The notes below the pieces were generated by a model. The model ran no database searches. It saw only the letters and a program-made list of their open reading frames with translations, and had not been told where the DNA came from. 15,290 nucleotides of DNA. Source: JBBQQK01 sp038216025. Its GTDB lineage: Bacteria; Patescibacteriota; UBA1384; XYA2-FULL-43-10; 1-14-0-10-43-13. The position numbers and the translations under genes are program-made. The stretch lies in NCBI GenBank assembly GCA_038216025.1, contig JBBQQK010000019.1:1-15290 (forward strand). The letters run 5' to 3'. Of this stretch, positions 14,195 to 15,290 are shown one piece after another; position 1 is the stretch's first letter, and the number at the start of each line of letters is the position of its first letter.

Positions 14195-14759
14195 ATGGAA
14201 AATGAGTTGCAAAAACATTGGCGAAACTGGCCTTATGAGAACACATTGTTTCTTATTGTGAGCTTGTCTTTGTTTTTTTATTTCGCCAGTTCAGATGCGA
14301 TCCAGAATTCCATTAATAGTGTCGGTGATCTTGGATATTTGGGTGCTCTGATCACCGGTGTATTCTTTGTATCTATTTTTACGGTTGTGCCCGCCACAGT
14401 TATTCTTTTTGATTTGGCATTATCGCATGACTCGATTATGGTAGCGCTTCTGGCAGGAGTTGGGGCTGTCGCGGGTGATTATATTATATTTCGCTTTTTT
14501 GCGTAACAGGGTTTTTGAAGAGATTGGTCCCATTTTCAACAAATTGGGCGGATCCTTTGTTAAAAAAATCTTTCATACCCCCTACTTTATCTGGCTGATG
14601 CCTTTGATAGGCGCTTTTATAATTGCCTCCCCTTTGCCTGACGAAGCCGGTATCACTATGTTGGGAATGTCTAAAATTAAAAATTGGCAGTTTATTTTGG
14701 TTACTTTTCTTCTCAACTCGGCCGGAATATTTTTAGTCATTCTGGCAGCTAGAAGGTAA
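14195..14759 (+). pseudogene. DedA/VTT-like membrane protein interrupted by a frameshift
   Basis: Two overlapping frames join into one protein of about 187 residues. Frame one (14195-14506) ends GVGAVAGDYIIFRFFA; frame two continues LRNRVFEEIGPIFNKLGG and runs to a TAA at 14757-14759. The switch is at a run of six T (14495-14500): five T would give an uninterrupted reading, FRFLRNRV. The joined protein has about four or five membrane helices, a GAVAGDYIIFRFLR stretch reminiscent of DedA/VTT proteins, and SPLPDEAGITMLG near the C-terminus. DedA relatives are lipid scramblases or flippases, but the resemblance is partial and I do not assign that role. A sequencing error, a true mutation or slippage at the T run are all possible. 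Confidence 0.75.
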
Positions 14760-14851
14760 TACGATAGATTAATTGACCTACAAAATATTTCAATATGTGG
14801 GTATCAAAATCAGTCGGTGGTTATATATTATTCTGTCGATATTCCAAGAGG

Positions 14852-15166
14852 CTATTCTAATGCGAATTTTCCACCCTCGGCTTCTTTGACCGGAATGGGA
14901 TATTTGCCGTCAAAGCAGGCGCAGCAAAAACAATTTTTCGGTATGCCGATTGCTTTTATTAATCCTTCAATCGAGAGATACTTTACACTGTCGGCGCTCA
15001 CATGCTCGGCTATTTCTTCATCATTCATCCGAGAGGCGATCAGTTTATCTTTTTCAGGGGTATCGATTCCAAAAAAACAGGGGAAACGGTATTGCGGTGA
15101 TGAAATGCGAGCATGGACTTCGCAGGCGCCCGCTTCTTTTGCCGTTCGCACTAGTATCACACGACC
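14852..15166 (-). pseudogene. purF: 3' fragment of purF (amidophosphoribosyltransferase), 5' part missing
   Basis: The 104 or so codons encode the C-terminal end of the enzyme for the first step of purine synthesis. LVRTAKEAGACEVHARISSP corresponds to the helix and strand after the PRPP loop, followed by RFPCFFGIDTP, ADSVKYLSIEGL, and a C-terminal CCACFDGKYPIPV. The cysteines in PCF and CCAC match three of the four [4Fe-4S] ligands of the Bacillus-type enzyme. Homology stops around 15155-15160 and a TAA closes the frame at 15169-15167. The whole glutaminase domain and the PRPP-binding loop, about 350-380 residues, are absent. A strong rightward promoter and a gene start follow at once on the other strand, so a transposon insertion is the likely cause. 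The GTG at 15160 is not a credible start. Confidence 0.88.
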
Positions 15167-15172
15167 TTAGTC

Positions 15173-15201
15173 TTGATGTAATATCTAATTGATTGTATAA
15201 T
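15173..15201 (+). promoter_or_regulatory. Strong promoter of the right-edge gene
   Basis: TTGATG (15173-15178) and a consensus TATAAT (15196-15201) are exactly 17 bp apart. An AGGAGG ribosome binding site follows at 15208-15213, eight bases ahead of the ATG at 15222. The elements begin only a few bases beyond the point where purF homology ends. Confidence 0.8.
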
Positions 15202-15221
15202 AGTCATAGGAGGGCAAAATT

Positions 15222-15290
15222 ATGGCGAATATTCAATCAATCAACTTAAAAGAAGACGAAAGGCTTGAGCTTTCGCAAATGGTGAAGCGT
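15222..15290 (+). CDS. 5' end of a probable transposase (partial)
   Basis: Twenty-three codons are visible, MANIQSINLKEDERLELSQM and on, running off the right edge. The pattern INL-x-(E/D)-(E/D)-ER-x-EL-x-x-(M/L)-V-(K/R) resembles the N-terminal helix of IS630-type transposases, which often read LTEEER.EL..LVR. The strong promoter, perfect Shine-Dalgarno and the position next to a broken purF also fit a mobile element. The family call is tentative because the catalytic domain is outside the window. Confidence 0.5.
   Translation, partial: MANIQSINLKEDERLELSQMVKR

Noticed and set aside
14817..15170. Plus-strand ORF of 117 codons
   Set aside because: It runs antisense to the purF fragment, whose PurF motifs are clear.

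Overview
The window looks like a chromosomal segment of a low-GC bacterium, most plausibly a member of the Candidate Phyla Radiation (Patescibacteria, Parcubacteria-like). The reasons are a very short TsaB, compact genes with frequent overlaps, a lamin-tail-domain surface protein, several start codons with no Shine-Dalgarno sequence, and a gene mix (LCP protein, parvulin-type isomerase, DUF883, YeaQ/GlsB, STAS) typical of those genomes. TGA is used as a stop (tsaE, the STAS gene, the DUF883 gene), so the standard bacterial code applies and code 25 lineages are excluded. Lineage is an inference from gene style; no rRNA or tRNA is present.

Layout. The left edge (1-182) holds the first eight codons of a leftward gene and a pair of 20-nt direct repeats that look like the end of an insertion element. 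A rightward block follows: queA, a secreted LTD/OB-fold protein, tsaE and a short tsaB (the two small components of the t6A tRNA-modification machinery), then an envelope block of an LCP (LytR-CpsA-Psr) protein, a polytopic membrane protein and a membrane-anchored parvulin isomerase. A near-perfect bidirectional terminator (6382-6421) closes this block and the leftward eno-gpmI operon that converges on it. Divergent from eno is a rightward group of small stress or regulatory-type genes (STAS, DUF883, YeaQ/GlsB family), ending in a 64-residue fragment of a LigD-type polymerase domain. The leftward pgi-ROK kinase operon follows, with a strong promoter inside the 3' end of a murB remnant, then an M14 metallopeptidase. 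The right part holds a frameshifted DedA-like membrane protein, a 5'-truncated purF and, at the edge, a strong promoter plus the start of what is probably a transposase.

How the genes work together. ROK kinase, Pgi, GpmI and Eno cover entry of glucose into glycolysis and the steps from 3-phosphoglycerate to phosphoenolpyruvate. QueA and TsaE/TsaB act on tRNA. LCP, parvulin, LTD, M14 and MurB relate to the envelope.

The most striking aspect is decay: between 10.5 and 15.2 kb there are a ligD fragment, a doubly damaged murB, a frameshifted membrane protein and a purF cut off next to a probable transposon end. I see no convincing new multi-gene system. The best leads are the purF/transposon junction, the STAS protein lacking its phosphorylatable serine, the M14 protein lacking its substrate-binding arginines, and a perfect 22-bp palindrome at the domain boundary of the isomerase gene.
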